The notes beneath the pieces are model-generated. The model ran no database searches, was not told the DNA's origin, and saw only the letters and a program-made list of their open reading frames with translations. 45,662 nucleotides of DNA. It comes from Nonomuraea deserti. Lineage in GTDB: Bacteria; Actinomycetota; Actinomycetes; Streptosporangiales; Streptosporangiaceae. Shown in pieces: positions 23,163 through 32,619 of the stretch (within the stretch, counting starts at the first letter, position 1; each line of letters starts with the position of its first letter). The translations under genes were made by a program, and so were the position numbers. The stretch covers positions 1 through 45,662 of the forward strand of contig NZ_SMKO01000063.1 in the NCBI RefSeq assembly GCF_004348685.1. The letters are read 5' to 3'.

Positions 23163-24019
23163 ACATCGGCTTCATCGGACTGGGGATCATGGGCAGCCCC
23201 ATGGCCGCCAACCTCGTCAAAGCGGGACACGCCGTGACCGGGTACGACGTCAGCGCCGACCGGGTCGAGCAGCTCGCCGGGCTGGGCGGCAAGGGCGCGG
23301 CCGGCGTGGTCGACGCGGTCGCCGGCGCGGACGTCGTCATCACCATGCTGCCCGACTCGCCGCAGGTGGAGGAGGTCGCGCCGCTGGTCGTCGAGTACGG
23401 CAAGCCGAACCTGCTCTACATCGACATGAGCACCATCAAGCCGGAGACCTCCCGCAAGGTGGCGCGCCAGGCGGCGGCCGCGGGGGTGCGGGCGCTGGAC
23501 GCCCCGGTCAGCGGCGGCGAGCGCGGCGCGATCGACGGCACCCTGTCGATCATGGTGGGCGGCGACGCCGAGGACGTCGCGGCGGCCGGGCCGGTGCTGG
23601 GCAGTCTCGGCACGACCGTGGTCCACGTCGGCCCCGCGGGCGCGGGCCAGACCGTCAAGGCGGCCAACCAGCTCGTCGTCGGCGGCGTGTACGGGCTCGT
23701 GTCGGAGGCCATCGTGCTGCTGGAGGCCTCGGGCGTGGACCCGGTCGCCGGCCTGGACGTGCTCGCGGCCGGCCTGGCGGGCTCCAGGATCCTCGAGCTC
23801 AAGCGCCACACCATGGTCAAGCGGGAGTTCGCCCCCGGGTTCCGCATCGACCTGCACCACAAGGACATGGGCATCGCCGTCGCCGCGGCCCGCGAGGCCG
23901 GGGTCAGCCTGCCCCTCACCGGGCAGGTCGCCCAGCTCATGGCGGCGGCCAGGGCGCAGGGCCACGGCTCGCTCGACCATTCCGCCCTGCTCAAAGTGAT
24001 CGAAAGGCTGAATGGTTGA
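23159..24019 (+). CDS. glxR: 2-hydroxy-3-oxopropionate (tartronate semialdehyde) reductase
   Basis: This 286-residue beta-hydroxyacid dehydrogenase has the NAD(P) motif GFIGLGIMGSPMAANL at the N-terminus, the substrate motif DAPVSGGERGA near residue 116 and the catalytic Lys in GAGQTVKAANQ near residue 165. The all-helical C-terminal domain is complete. It reduces tartronate semialdehyde to D-glycerate. The family includes 3-hydroxyisobutyrate dehydrogenases, but the neighbours hyi and gcl decide the assignment. It overlaps hyi by four bases; after it the operon is interrupted by a relic of a mobile element. Confidence 0.92.
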   Translation: MNIGFIGLGIMGSPMAANLVKAGHAVTGYDVSADRVEQLAGLGGKGAAGVVDAVAGADVVITMLPDSPQVEEVAPLVVEYGKPNLLYIDMSTIKPETSRKVARQAAAAGVRALDAPVSGGERGAIDGTLSIMVGGDAEDVAAAGPVLGSLGTTVVHVGPAGAGQTVKAANQLVVGGVYGLVSEAIVLLEASGVDPVAGLDVLAAGLAGSRILELKRHTMVKREFAPGFRIDLHHKDMGIAVAAAREAGVSLPLTGQVAQLMAAARAQGHGSLDHSALLKVIERLNG

Positions 24020-24020
24020 C

Positions 24021-24311
24021 TTCCTCCCCACGGCTGAAGCCGGGGGACTCCAACCTTCGCAGGTTGGGGTTCCTGCTCCACCGGCGACCGCACCCGGTCG
24101 CCCGGATGCCCGACGCCACCTCCACAGACGGACACGGCCCGACCTGCCGCCACGAGCCCGCACGCGCCGCAGGTGCTCGAGGCCCCCGAGATCCGAGCCG
24201 GCGGCACCGACGCTCGTCCTGCCCGACGTCATCCCGCCTGGACTGCGAACCGACGTGCATGGCGCCGCTCCGAGGCGTGTTCGCTCTCCTCCCCAGGGCC
24301 GAAGCCCGGGG
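24021..24311 (-). mobile_element. Relic of an IS200/IS605-type element (tnpB 3' end with end hairpins)
   Basis: The 313-base gap between glxR and gcl contains three hairpins. CCCCACGGCTGAAGCCGGGGG (24026-24046) and the similar CCCC-A-GGGC-CGAA-GCCCGGGG (24291-24311) both follow TCCT. CCAACC-TTCGCA-GGTTGG lies at 24050-24067. Hairpins with GGCTGAAGCC flanked by C- and G-runs are typical of tnpB element ends in actinomycetes. On the - strand at about 24167-24020 the frame reads STCGACG, AAGRAVSVCGGGVG, VEQEPQPAKVGVPRLQPWG, like the tail of decayed TnpB proteins after loss of most of the zinc ribbon. No transposase domain remains. The family match is from memory. Confidence 0.55.
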
Positions 24312-24332
24312 TCTACAGCGAAGGAGGAACCA

Positions 24333-26054
24333 ATGAATCGAATCCCATGCATGGAGGCCGTGGTCGCGGTGCTGGAGTCGGAGGGCGTGGACACCGTCTT
24401 CGGCATCCCCGGCGCGGCCATCCTGCCGCTCTACGCGGCGCTCCAGAACAGCTCGATCCGGCACATCACGGTACGCCACGAGGAGGGCGGCACCCACGCC
24501 GCCGACGGCTGGGCCAGGGTGACGGGGAACGCCGGCGTCTGCATCGGCACGTCGGGCCCCGCCGGCACCAACATGATCACCGGCCTCTACACGGCGATGG
24601 CCGACTCGATCCCGATGATCTGCGTCACCGGCCAGGCCGCCACGTCGAAGCTGCACCAGGAGGCGTTCCAGGCGGTCGACATCGTGGAGATCGCCCGGCC
24701 GGTGACCAAGTGGGCGGTGCAGCTCAAGGAGCCCGCCCAGGCGCCGTGGGTGTTCCGCGAGGCGTTCAGGATCGCCAGGTCGGGCCGGCCTGGGCCGGTG
24801 CTCATCGACCTGCCGATCGACGTCCAGCGCGGCACCTGCCTGTACGACCGCGACGTGGACGCGCCGCTGCCCGTCGAGGCGCCGCGCCCGCTGCCGAGGG
24901 CCGTGCGCAAGGCCATGGACCTCCTGGCGGAGGCCAAGCGCCCCGTCATCCTGGCCGGCGGCGGCGTGGTCATCGCCGACGCATGCGACGAGTTGCGCGC
25001 GCTGGCCGAGCACCTCCAGGTGCCGGTGCAGGTGACGCTCATGGGCAAGGGCGCCTTCCCCGAGGACCACCCGCTGTTCGCCGGGATGCCGGGCATCCAG
25101 ACCCAGACGCGGTGGGGCAACGCCGCGTTCCTGGACAGCGACCTGGTGCTGGCCGTCGGCGCCCGCTTCGGCGACCGGCACACCGGCGACCTCGACGTCT
25201 ACCGCCGGGGGCGGAAGTTCGTGCACGTCGACATCGAGCCCATGCAGATCGGCCGGGTCTTCGAGCCCGACCTGGGGATCGTCGGCCACGCCAAGCCGGT
25301 GCTCGCCGACCTGCTGGCCGAGGCGCGCGGGCGGAGCGGGCCGAAGGAGCCGGGCAAGTGGGTGCGCAAGGTCTCCGACCTGCGCCGCACGATGACCCGC
25401 CGCGACGACTTCGACGACGTGCCGATCAAGCCGCCCAGGGTGTTCAAGGAGATCAACGAGTATTTCGGCAGGGACACCACGTTCGTCACCGCCATCGGGC
25501 TCTACCAGATCTGGTCGGGTCAGTTCCAGACGACCTACCTGCCGCGCCGCTACCTGGTCTGCGGGCAGGCGGGGCCGCTGGGCTGGGAGGTGCCCGCGGC
25601 CATGGGCGTCAAGTGCGCGCATCCCGAGCGGCAGGTGGTGGCCGTCGTGGGCGACTACTCCTTCCAGTTCCTGATGGAGGAGGTCGCGGTGGCCGCCCAG
25701 TACCGCGTCCCGTTCGTCATCGTGATGATCAACAACGAGTACCTGGGGCTCATCCGGCAGGCGGAGATCCCGTACGACATGAACTTCGCCGTGGACCTGC
25801 ACTACGGGGAGGGCGGCATCGACCATGTCAAGGCCATGGAGGCGTTCGGCTGCCCGGCGCGCCGCGTGGAGTTGCCGGATGACCTGCCCGGCGCGCTGGC
25901 GTGGGCGTCGGCCGAATCAGCGCGCGAGCGGCTGCCGGTGCTGGTGGAGGTGATGGTCGAACGCGAGGCCAACGCCGCCATGGGCCCCTCGCTCGACGCG
26001 GTCAAGGAGTTCGAGCCGCTGCCCGAGCTCATCACCGCCGACTGGTCCGACTGA
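24333..26054 (+). CDS. gcl: Glyoxylate carboligase (tartronate-semialdehyde synthase)
   Basis: This 573-residue ThDP enzyme joins two glyoxylates to tartronate semialdehyde plus CO2. It follows E. coli Gcl closely in order: GIPGAAILPLYAAL, GTSGPAGTNMITGLY, DSIPMICVTGQA, EAFQAVDIVEIARPVTK, RSGRPGPVLIDLPIDVQ, FGDRHTGDLD, VHVDIEPMQIGRVF, CGQAGPLGWEVPAA, GDYSFQFLMEE and NNEYLGLIRQ. Oddity: E. coli Gcl has Val51 where other ThDP enzymes have the catalytic Glu. This protein has Glu (residue 50, RHEEGG). Start: ATG at 24333 with GAAGGAGG eight bases upstream; an open frame extends further back only through the mobile-element relic. Confidence 0.92.
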   Translation: MNRIPCMEAVVAVLESEGVDTVFGIPGAAILPLYAALQNSSIRHITVRHEEGGTHAADGWARVTGNAGVCIGTSGPAGTNMITGLYTAMADSIPMICVTGQAATSKLHQEAFQAVDIVEIARPVTKWAVQLKEPAQAPWVFREAFRIARSGRPGPVLIDLPIDVQRGTCLYDRDVDAPLPVEAPRPLPRAVRKAMDLLAEAKRPVILAGGGVVIADACDELRALAEHLQVPVQVTLMGKGAFPEDHPLFAGMPGIQTQTRWGNAAFLDSDLVLAVGARFGDRHTGDLDVYRRGRKFVHVDIEPMQIGRVFEPDLGIVGHAKPVLADLLAEARGRSGPKEPGKWVRKVSDLRRTMTRRDDFDDVPIKPPRVFKEINEYFGRDTTFVTAIGLYQIWSGQFQTTYLPRRYLVCGQAGPLGWEVPAAMGVKCAHPERQVVAVVGDYSFQFLMEEVAVAAQYRVPFVIVMINNEYLGLIRQAEIPYDMNFAVDLHYGEGGIDHVKAMEAFGCPARRVELPDDLPGALAWASAESARERLPVLVEVMVEREANAAMGPSLDAVKEFEPLPELITADWSD

Positions 26055-26065
26055 GAGGAGCTCTC

Positions 26066-27595
26066 ATGCAGCTCAAGCCGGGTACGGCCTGGCGGGACGC
26101 CTACGACCGATGCCACACGGCGGCTCCCGAGGCCTTCCACGACGACCGCGTGCTCAACCACTGGGGCGGCATGTGGCACCGCGACGGGCGCCCCGTGCCG
26201 GGGTTCTCGCCGCTGGACGGCACGGCCATCGCCGGGCTGCCCCGCCTCGACCGGGCCGGCGCCGGACGGGCGGTGGCCGGGGCCGTCGAGGAGCACAACC
26301 GGTGGCGGTACCTGCCGATGGCCGAGCGCAAGGCGATGGTCGCGGCGGCCGTGGAGTCCATGGCCGCCCACCGTGACCTGCTGGCCCTGCTGCTGGTCTG
26401 GGAGATCGGCAAGCCGTGGAAGACGGCCTGCGCCGACGTGGACCGCTGCCTGGACGGCGTGCGCTGGTATCTCGACGAGATCGACCGCATGGTCGCGGGA
26501 CGCACGCCGCTGCCGGGGCCGGTCAGCAACATCGCGAGCTGGAACTATCCGATGAGCGTGCTCATGCACGCCATGCTCGTGCAGGCGCTGGCCGGCAACG
26601 CGGTGATCGCCAAGACGCCCACGGACGGAGGGCTGTGCTGCCTCACGCTGGCCTGCGCGCTGGCCGTGCGGGAAGGGCTGCCGTTCACGCTGGTCAGCGG
26701 AGGAGGGGCCGAGCTGTCGCCGGTGCTGGTGGCCGGGCGCGCGCTGGGCTGCGTGTCGTTCGTGGGCGGCAGGGACGCGGGCGCCAAGGTGGTGACCTCG
26801 CTGGCCGACCTCGGGCGCCGGCACGTGCTGGAGCAGGAGGGGCTCAACTGCTGGGGCGTGTGGGAGTACGGCGACTGGGACCTGCTCACGAGGCAGATCC
26901 GGGCGTCGTTCGACTACGGCAAGCAGCGGTGCACGGCCTATCCGCGGTTCGTGGTGCAGCGGTCGGCGTTCCACGAGTTCCTGGGTGCGTACGTGTCGGC
27001 TGTGGAGTCGCTGCGCTTCGGCCACCCGCTCGCGGTCGCCGAGCCGGACGACCCGCTGCCGGAGCTGGCCTTCGGCCCGCTGATCAACGCCTCCAAGGCC
27101 AAGGAGCTGGCCGACCAGGTGGACGAGGCCGTGGCGAGGGGCGGCGTGCCGATCCACCGCGCGGCCATCCAGTCCGGACATTTCCTCCCGGGGCAGGATA
27201 TTTCCGCGTACTTTGCCCCGACCGCGATCCTCAACCCGCCCCCCTCCTCACCCCTGCACCACGCCGAGCCGTTCGGCCCCGTCGACACGATCGTCCTGGT
27301 GGACACGGAGGCCGAGCTGCTGGCCGCCATGAACGCCAGCAACGGAGCGCTCGTCGCCACCCTCTCCTGCGACGACGAGGAGACCTTCCACCGCCTCGCC
27401 CCCGAGGTGCGGGCGTTCAAGGTGGGTCACAACAAACCGCGCTCGCGCGGCGACCGCGAGGAGTTGTTCGGCGGGCTTGGCGCGTCGTGGCGCGGCGCGT
27501 TCGTCGGAGGCGAACTGCTGGTGCGCGCCGCCACGAGCGGCCCCGACAACGAACGCCTGCCGGGCAACTTCCCGCACTACACGCTCCTGCCCTGA
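26066..27595 (+). CDS. Aldehyde dehydrogenase family protein
   Basis: This 509-residue ALDH-fold enzyme has SNIASWNYPMSV (cofactor region) near residue 152, the region with the general-base Glu as LEQEGLNCWG (LELGG in classical enzymes), and the catalytic Cys in YGKQRCTAYPRF near residue 292. The classical GG of LELGG is EG here, and the GSTxxG cofactor turn is GGRDAGAK. The divergence means the cofactor and second substrate (water or CoA) cannot be decided. It follows gcl by 11 bases in the same operon. Candidate roles: a CoA-dependent oxalyl-CoA reductase making glyoxylate for gcl, or oxidation of a C2/C3 aldehyde. The GAGGAG ribosome site supports the ATG at 26066. Confidence 0.85.
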   Translation: MQLKPGTAWRDAYDRCHTAAPEAFHDDRVLNHWGGMWHRDGRPVPGFSPLDGTAIAGLPRLDRAGAGRAVAGAVEEHNRWRYLPMAERKAMVAAAVESMAAHRDLLALLLVWEIGKPWKTACADVDRCLDGVRWYLDEIDRMVAGRTPLPGPVSNIASWNYPMSVLMHAMLVQALAGNAVIAKTPTDGGLCCLTLACALAVREGLPFTLVSGGGAELSPVLVAGRALGCVSFVGGRDAGAKVVTSLADLGRRHVLEQEGLNCWGVWEYGDWDLLTRQIRASFDYGKQRCTAYPRFVVQRSAFHEFLGAYVSAVESLRFGHPLAVAEPDDPLPELAFGPLINASKAKELADQVDEAVARGGVPIHRAAIQSGHFLPGQDISAYFAPTAILNPPPSSPLHHAEPFGPVDTIVLVDTEAELLAAMNASNGALVATLSCDDEETFHRLAPEVRAFKVGHNKPRSRGDREELFGGLGASWRGAFVGGELLVRAATSGPDNERLPGNFPHYTLLP

Positions 27596-27702
27596 GGCGA
27601 TCCCTCAGCAGGAGCCCCCGCGGCAGGCTGTCTCAGTAGGAGCCCGCAGCAGACTTCCTCACCAGGCGCCCTCACCAGGAGCCCTCAAAAGGGGCCTCCC
27701 CA

Positions 27703-27754
27703 GGCGCTCTCAGAAGGCGCTCTCAGAAGGCGCTCTCAGAAGGCGCTCTCAGAA
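27703..27754. repeat. Tandem 13-base repeat, four copies
   Basis: GGCGCTCTCAGAA is repeated four times without change, followed by a partial copy. Degenerate CTCACCAGGAGCCCTCA-like units precede it from about 27600. It lies between the aldehyde dehydrogenase stop and the convergent membrane-protein gene, and the stop codon of that gene lies in the last unit. Confidence 0.85.
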
Positions 27755-28141
27755 GGCGCCGAAGCGGGTCGCCGCGAGCAGGACGAGAAAGGTCAGCATG
27801 GCGACCCGCAGCAGCTTCCCGCCGGCCCTCAGAGACGGCCACGAAAGATAGGCCAGCCACCCGATGAACGCGATCACCGGCAGGACGGCGACGCCGCCGA
27901 GCGGATTGGTCACGGCGAACCCGGCCAGCAGCAGGACCACCAGCACCACCGGCGCCACCCACCGGGGCACCTGCGTGAACAGGAACGTCATCGGCACGGC
28001 GCTGCGCTGCTCGACGGCCTTGCGCACGCCGGTCGCGCCCGGCGTGAAGAACTGCTCGCCCTGCGGGATCGGGCGCTTGCCGCCGCGCCGGTCGCTGGGC
28101 TGGTCGCGACGCTTGCTGCCGCGCTCACTGTCAGGGGACAC
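27749..28141 (-). CDS. Small membrane protein, probably DUF6703-like
   Basis: This 130-residue protein has a polar basic N-terminus (about 50 residues) and three hydrophobic segments (about 56-78, 81-95 and 109-127). The position upstream of glyS and the form PQGEQFFTPGATGVRKAVEQRSA resemble a conserved uncharacterised actinobacterial family that I believe is DUF6703. No function is known. The gene ends inside a 13-base tandem repeat that may change its last codons. Confidence 0.65.
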   Translation of the reverse strand: MSPDSERGSKRRDQPSDRRGGKRPIPQGEQFFTPGATGVRKAVEQRSAVPMTFLFTQVPRWVAPVVLVVLLLAGFAVTNPLGGVAVLPVIAFIGWLAYLSWPSLRAGGKLLRVAMLTFLVLLAATRFGAF

Positions 28142-28203
28142 GGGAAGAGCCTACGCGTGTCGCGCGGGCGCGGTGCTCCGGAACGGGCCTCTAGGCTGGT
28201 CGG

Positions 28204-28491
28204 GTGCTCGCCGTGATCCGATACACCGTTCCAGAGTCCCAGTCGCAGGACTTCGTCAAACAGGGCCACGCCATCCTCGACCTGCTCGCCACCCAGCCGG
28301 GCTACCAGCGCGGCCGGCTGGCCCGCTCGGTCGACGAGCCCAACCTGTGGGCCCTGGTCAGCGAGTGGGAGGGCGCCGGTTTCTACCGCAGAGCGCTCTC
28401 CGCCGCCCGGATGGCGATGTATCCACTGATGATTCTCATGGTCAACGAACCTGGCGCATATGAGGACGTCCACGTTCGGGACGGTGCGTAA
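28204..28491 (+). CDS. ABM-domain (antibiotic biosynthesis monooxygenase-like) protein
   Basis: This 95-residue protein is one ABM/dimeric alpha-beta barrel domain: VIRYTVPESQSQDF, LLATQPGYQRGRL, LWALVSEWEGAGFYRRAL. The family includes cofactor-free oxygenases and heme-degrading enzymes, but many small members have no known reaction. GTG start; it lies 93 bases before glyS on the same strand. Confidence 0.78.
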   Translation: MLAVIRYTVPESQSQDFVKQGHAILDLLATQPGYQRGRLARSVDEPNLWALVSEWEGAGFYRRALSAARMAMYPLMILMVNEPGAYEDVHVRDGA

Positions 28492-28584
28492 CAATACTCG
28501 CGCGCGAGAGCGTTCGAGCGTCCCCTAAGCTGGGATCTCACCAATTTCACTCGCCGACCTCCAGCCGGAAAGAGAATCATCCAC

Positions 28585-29970
<1,386 letters not shown>

Positions 29971-30398
29971 TCGCCCGCGCCCGTCCGCTCGCCGTGGTGC
30001 TTGCGGTGCGTAACTCGCCGCACTTCGGCGGGCGCACGTCCGGATGCGTGGGGTCGGGCCGGGGCCGGGGGCCGGATTCGTTTTACGGCAGGCCGCGCCG
30101 GCCCCACCCGCCGCCCCGCGCTGACGACCCTCCAGGGAGACGCTCCTCCGCCTCACCGCCGCGCCGCCGTGACGCGCGCAACCTTCCCGGCTCCGTGGTC
30201 ATTTGTGACCCCGGGTCTTCCGCGCTCCTTCGCCCTTCCTCGGCTCCGTGGTCGTGCACGCCCGGATCCCGCTCCGGCTCGTCGGTCTGACCCTCGACCG
30301 AAAAATCGTATAAAGGCCGGGGTTACGCTGGTTTTCGCGGTTGCCTGATGACATGCCCTCTAAGCCGATAAAAGGCCATACGAGGGACGAGGGTAATC
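29971..30398. other. Non-coding interval between glyS and the moxR operon
   Basis: No gene seen. It contains a GC-rich hairpin (CGCCG-CACTT-CGGCG, about 30017-30031), which may end glyS transcription. It also contains a 13-base direct repeat CGGCTCCGTGGTC (30188-30200 and 30240-30252) and an AT-richer stretch AAAAATCGTATAAAGG at 30301-30316 that could hold a -10 element for the downstream operon. Confidence 0.5.
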
Positions 30399-30545
30399 AT
30401 GCGTACATCACGTTTCGCTCTTGTGCTGCTCGCCGCCGGCGCGGTGCTCATGACGGGGAGCGCCGCGTTCGCCGAACCGGAGCCGACAGCGCTGGAGCTG
30501 CGGCTGGTCGTGGACGACTGCCCCGACAAGGTCGTGCAGCCATGA
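30399..30545 (+). CDS. Short secreted peptide (48 aa) leading the moxR operon
   Basis: ATG at 30399 is preceded by GACGAGGG. The peptide has a clear signal sequence (MRTSRFALVLLAAGAVLMTG, then SAAFA as cleavage site), leaving about 22 residues (EPEPTALELRLVVDDCPDKV). The stop overlaps the moxR ATG by four bases (ATGA). It may be a real small exported peptide, a translational leader for moxR, or the remaining start of a longer secreted protein. The coupling argues that it is translated. Confidence 0.6.
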   Translation: MRTSRFALVLLAAGAVLMTGSAAFAEPEPTALELRLVVDDCPDKVVQP

Positions 30546-31552
30546 CCGACCCGGCACTGCTCGAACGCGCGCTGTTCGAGGTCAAGCGAGTGATCGTCGG
30601 CCAGGACCACATGGTCGAGCGGTTGATCGTGGCGGTCATCGCCAAGGGCCACTGCCTGCTCGAAGGCGTGCCGGGCATCGCCAAGACGCTGGCCGCCGAG
30701 ACCACGGCGAGCGTGGTCGGGGGGACGTTCGCCCGCATCCAGTTCACGCCCGACCTGGTGCCGTCCGACATCATCGGCACGCGGATCTACCGGCCCTCGA
30801 CCGAGTCGTTCGACATCGAGCTGGGCCCCGTCATGGTCAACCTGCTGCTCGCCGACGAGATCAACCGGGCGCCCGCCAAGGTGCAGTCGGCCCTGCTGGA
30901 GATCATGGCCGAGCGGCAGGTCAGCATCGGCGGCGTCACCCACGAGGTGCCGAGGCCGTTCCTGGTGCTGGCCACCCAGAACCCCATCGAGTCCGAAGGC
31001 GTCTACCACCTGCCCGAGGCGCAGCGCGACCGCTTCCTCATGAAGATCGACGTGGGCTATCCCAGCGAATCGGAGGAGCTGGCGATCGTCTACCGCATGA
31101 GCGTGGACCCGCCCGCGCCGCACGCCGTCCTCGACCCGGCCCAGGTCCTCGCGCTCCAGCGGCGGGCCGAGGAGGTCTTCGTGCACCACGCGGTCGCCGA
31201 GTACGCCGTCCGCCTCGTCTACGCCACCCGCGACCCCGACCGGTACGGAGTGCAGGACGTGCGGCGGCTGCTGGCGTTCGGGGCCAGCCCCAGGGCCACG
31301 CTCGGCCTGCTGGCGGCCGCCCGGGCGCTGGCGCTCCTGCGGGGGCGCGACTACGTGCTGCCGGAGGACGTACGCGACCTGGCGCACGACGTGATGGCGC
31401 ACCGGCTGGTGCTCTCCTTCGACGCGCTGGCCGACGGGGTCGCGCCCCGGCAGATCGTGGACCGGGTGCTGGCCGCCGTGCCGCTGCCCCTCATCGCGCC
31501 CCGACAGGAGTCGATGCAGCAGGAAACGGTGCGGCAGGACGCGGTGGCATGA
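30542..31552 (+). CDS. MoxR-family AAA+ ATPase
   Basis: This 336-residue chaperone-like ATPase has Walker A GVPGIAKT near residue 41, Walker B LLLADEINRAP near residue 102, sensor 1 ATQNPIE near residue 143 and the C-terminal lid (RLVYATRDPDRYGVQDVRRLLAFGASPRATL). MoxR proteins act with VWA-domain partners to mature or remodel protein complexes. Here it is followed without gaps by DUF58 and VWA membrane genes, the classical MoxR-BatA arrangement. Confidence 0.94.
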   Translation: MTDPALLERALFEVKRVIVGQDHMVERLIVAVIAKGHCLLEGVPGIAKTLAAETTASVVGGTFARIQFTPDLVPSDIIGTRIYRPSTESFDIELGPVMVNLLLADEINRAPAKVQSALLEIMAERQVSIGGVTHEVPRPFLVLATQNPIESEGVYHLPEAQRDRFLMKIDVGYPSESEELAIVYRMSVDPPAPHAVLDPAQVLALQRRAEEVFVHHAVAEYAVRLVYATRDPDRYGVQDVRRLLAFGASPRATLGLLAAARALALLRGRDYVLPEDVRDLAHDVMAHRLVLSFDALADGVAPRQIVDRVLAAVPLPLIAPRQESMQQETVRQDAVA

Positions 31553-32619
31553 AGCCGTACCTGATCGCCGAGCCCGCGCTGCGCAGGCTCGAGCTGACGA
31601 TCACCAGGAGGCTGGATGGACTGCTCCAGGGCGAACACCTCGGGCTGGTGCCAGGTCCCGGGAGCGAGCCCGCGGAGTCGCGGCCGTACCAGCCGGGGGA
31701 CGACGTGCGGCGGATGGACTGGAACGTCACCGCCCGCACGAACGAACCCCACGTGCGGGATCTGGTCGCCGACCGGGAGCTGGAGATCTGGGCCCTGCTC
31801 GACGTCACCGCGAGCATGGACTTCGGGACCGCCGCGCTGGAGAAGCGGGAGCTGGCCCTGTCCGCGCTGGCGGCGGTCGGCTTCCTCACCCAGCGGACCG
31901 GCAACCGGATCGGCACCCACCTGCTGCACGGCGGCGGCGTCAGGACGCTGCCCGCCAGGACGGGCCGGCCGCACCTGATGGCGCTGCTGCAGGCGGCTTT
32001 CGCGCTGCCGCGGACCCCGCCCGGCGTGGCCGAGCCGCTGCTCGGCGTGGCGGCCGAACAGCTCAGCCGGGTCGTACGGCGGCGCGGACTCGTCGTGGTC
32101 GTGTCCGACTACCTGGACGCGCCGGAGACCTGGGAGCCGCCGCTGCGCAGGCTCACCGCCAGACACCAGGTGCTGGCCGTGGAGGTGGTCGACCCGCGCG
32201 AGCTGACGCTGCCCGACGTGGGGATCCTCACGCTGATCGACCCGGAGACGGGCCGGCGGCGGGAGGTCGCCACCGGCAACGCCCGGCTGCGCCGCCGGTA
32301 CGCGGAGGCGGCGGCCGGGCAGCGCGACGCCATCACGCGGGCGCTGCGCCGGGCCGGAGCCGCCCACCTGCGGCTGCGTACGGACCGGGACTGGGTGCGG
32401 GACCTGGTCCAGCACGTCATACGCCAGCGCCGCCTGGCGGCGCTGGCCCCGAGCCCGACCCTGCCAGCCCGTGGGCCAGCCCGTGGGCCAGCCCGTGGAC
32501 CAGCCCGTGGACCAGCCCGTGGACCAGCCCGTGGACCCGCCCGTGGACCCGCTCATGGGCCCGGCCAGGGGTTCACCCCGGACAGCGGCGCGCCCGGCAC
32601 AGGAGGTGATGTGGCGTGA
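31549..32619 (+). CDS. DUF58 domain protein with repetitive ARGP tail
   Basis: This 356-residue protein contains the DUF58 core: GLVPGPGSEPAESRPYQPGDDVRRMDWNVTART, the family signature, then a VWA-like fold (ELEIWALLDVTASMDFG). The last 55 residues are eight to nine copies of ARGP followed by a Gly-rich end. This tail is not part of the family and is encoded by a 12-base minisatellite. DUF58 proteins work with MoxR and VWA proteins at the membrane. It overlaps moxR and the VWA gene by four bases each. Confidence 0.9.
   Translation: MKPYLIAEPALRRLELTITRRLDGLLQGEHLGLVPGPGSEPAESRPYQPGDDVRRMDWNVTARTNEPHVRDLVADRELEIWALLDVTASMDFGTAALEKRELALSALAAVGFLTQRTGNRIGTHLLHGGGVRTLPARTGRPHLMALLQAAFALPRTPPGVAEPLLGVAAEQLSRVVRRRGLVVVVSDYLDAPETWEPPLRRLTARHQVLAVEVVDPRELTLPDVGILTLIDPETGRRREVATGNARLRRRYAEAAAGQRDAITRALRRAGAAHLRLRTDRDWVRDLVQHVIRQRRLAALAPSPTLPARGPARGPARGPARGPARGPARGPARGPAHGPGQGFTPDSGAPGTGGDVA
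32464..32559. repeat. 12-base minisatellite inside the DUF58 gene, eight units
   Basis: The unit CCAGCCCGTGGR is repeated eight times with a few late changes (CCCGCCCGTGGA, CCCGCTCATGGG). Twelve bases keep the frame, so copy-number changes would lengthen or shorten the ARGP tail without breaking the protein. Confidence 0.9.

Noticed and set aside
24012..24332. N-terminal extension of gcl by 107 codons
   Set aside because: The extension runs through the hairpins of the mobile-element relic and has no similarity to ThDP enzymes; a strong ribosome site precedes the ATG at 24333.
27703..27754. Tandem repeat as a CRISPR array
   Set aside because: Units are 13 bases with no spacers, and no cas gene is present.
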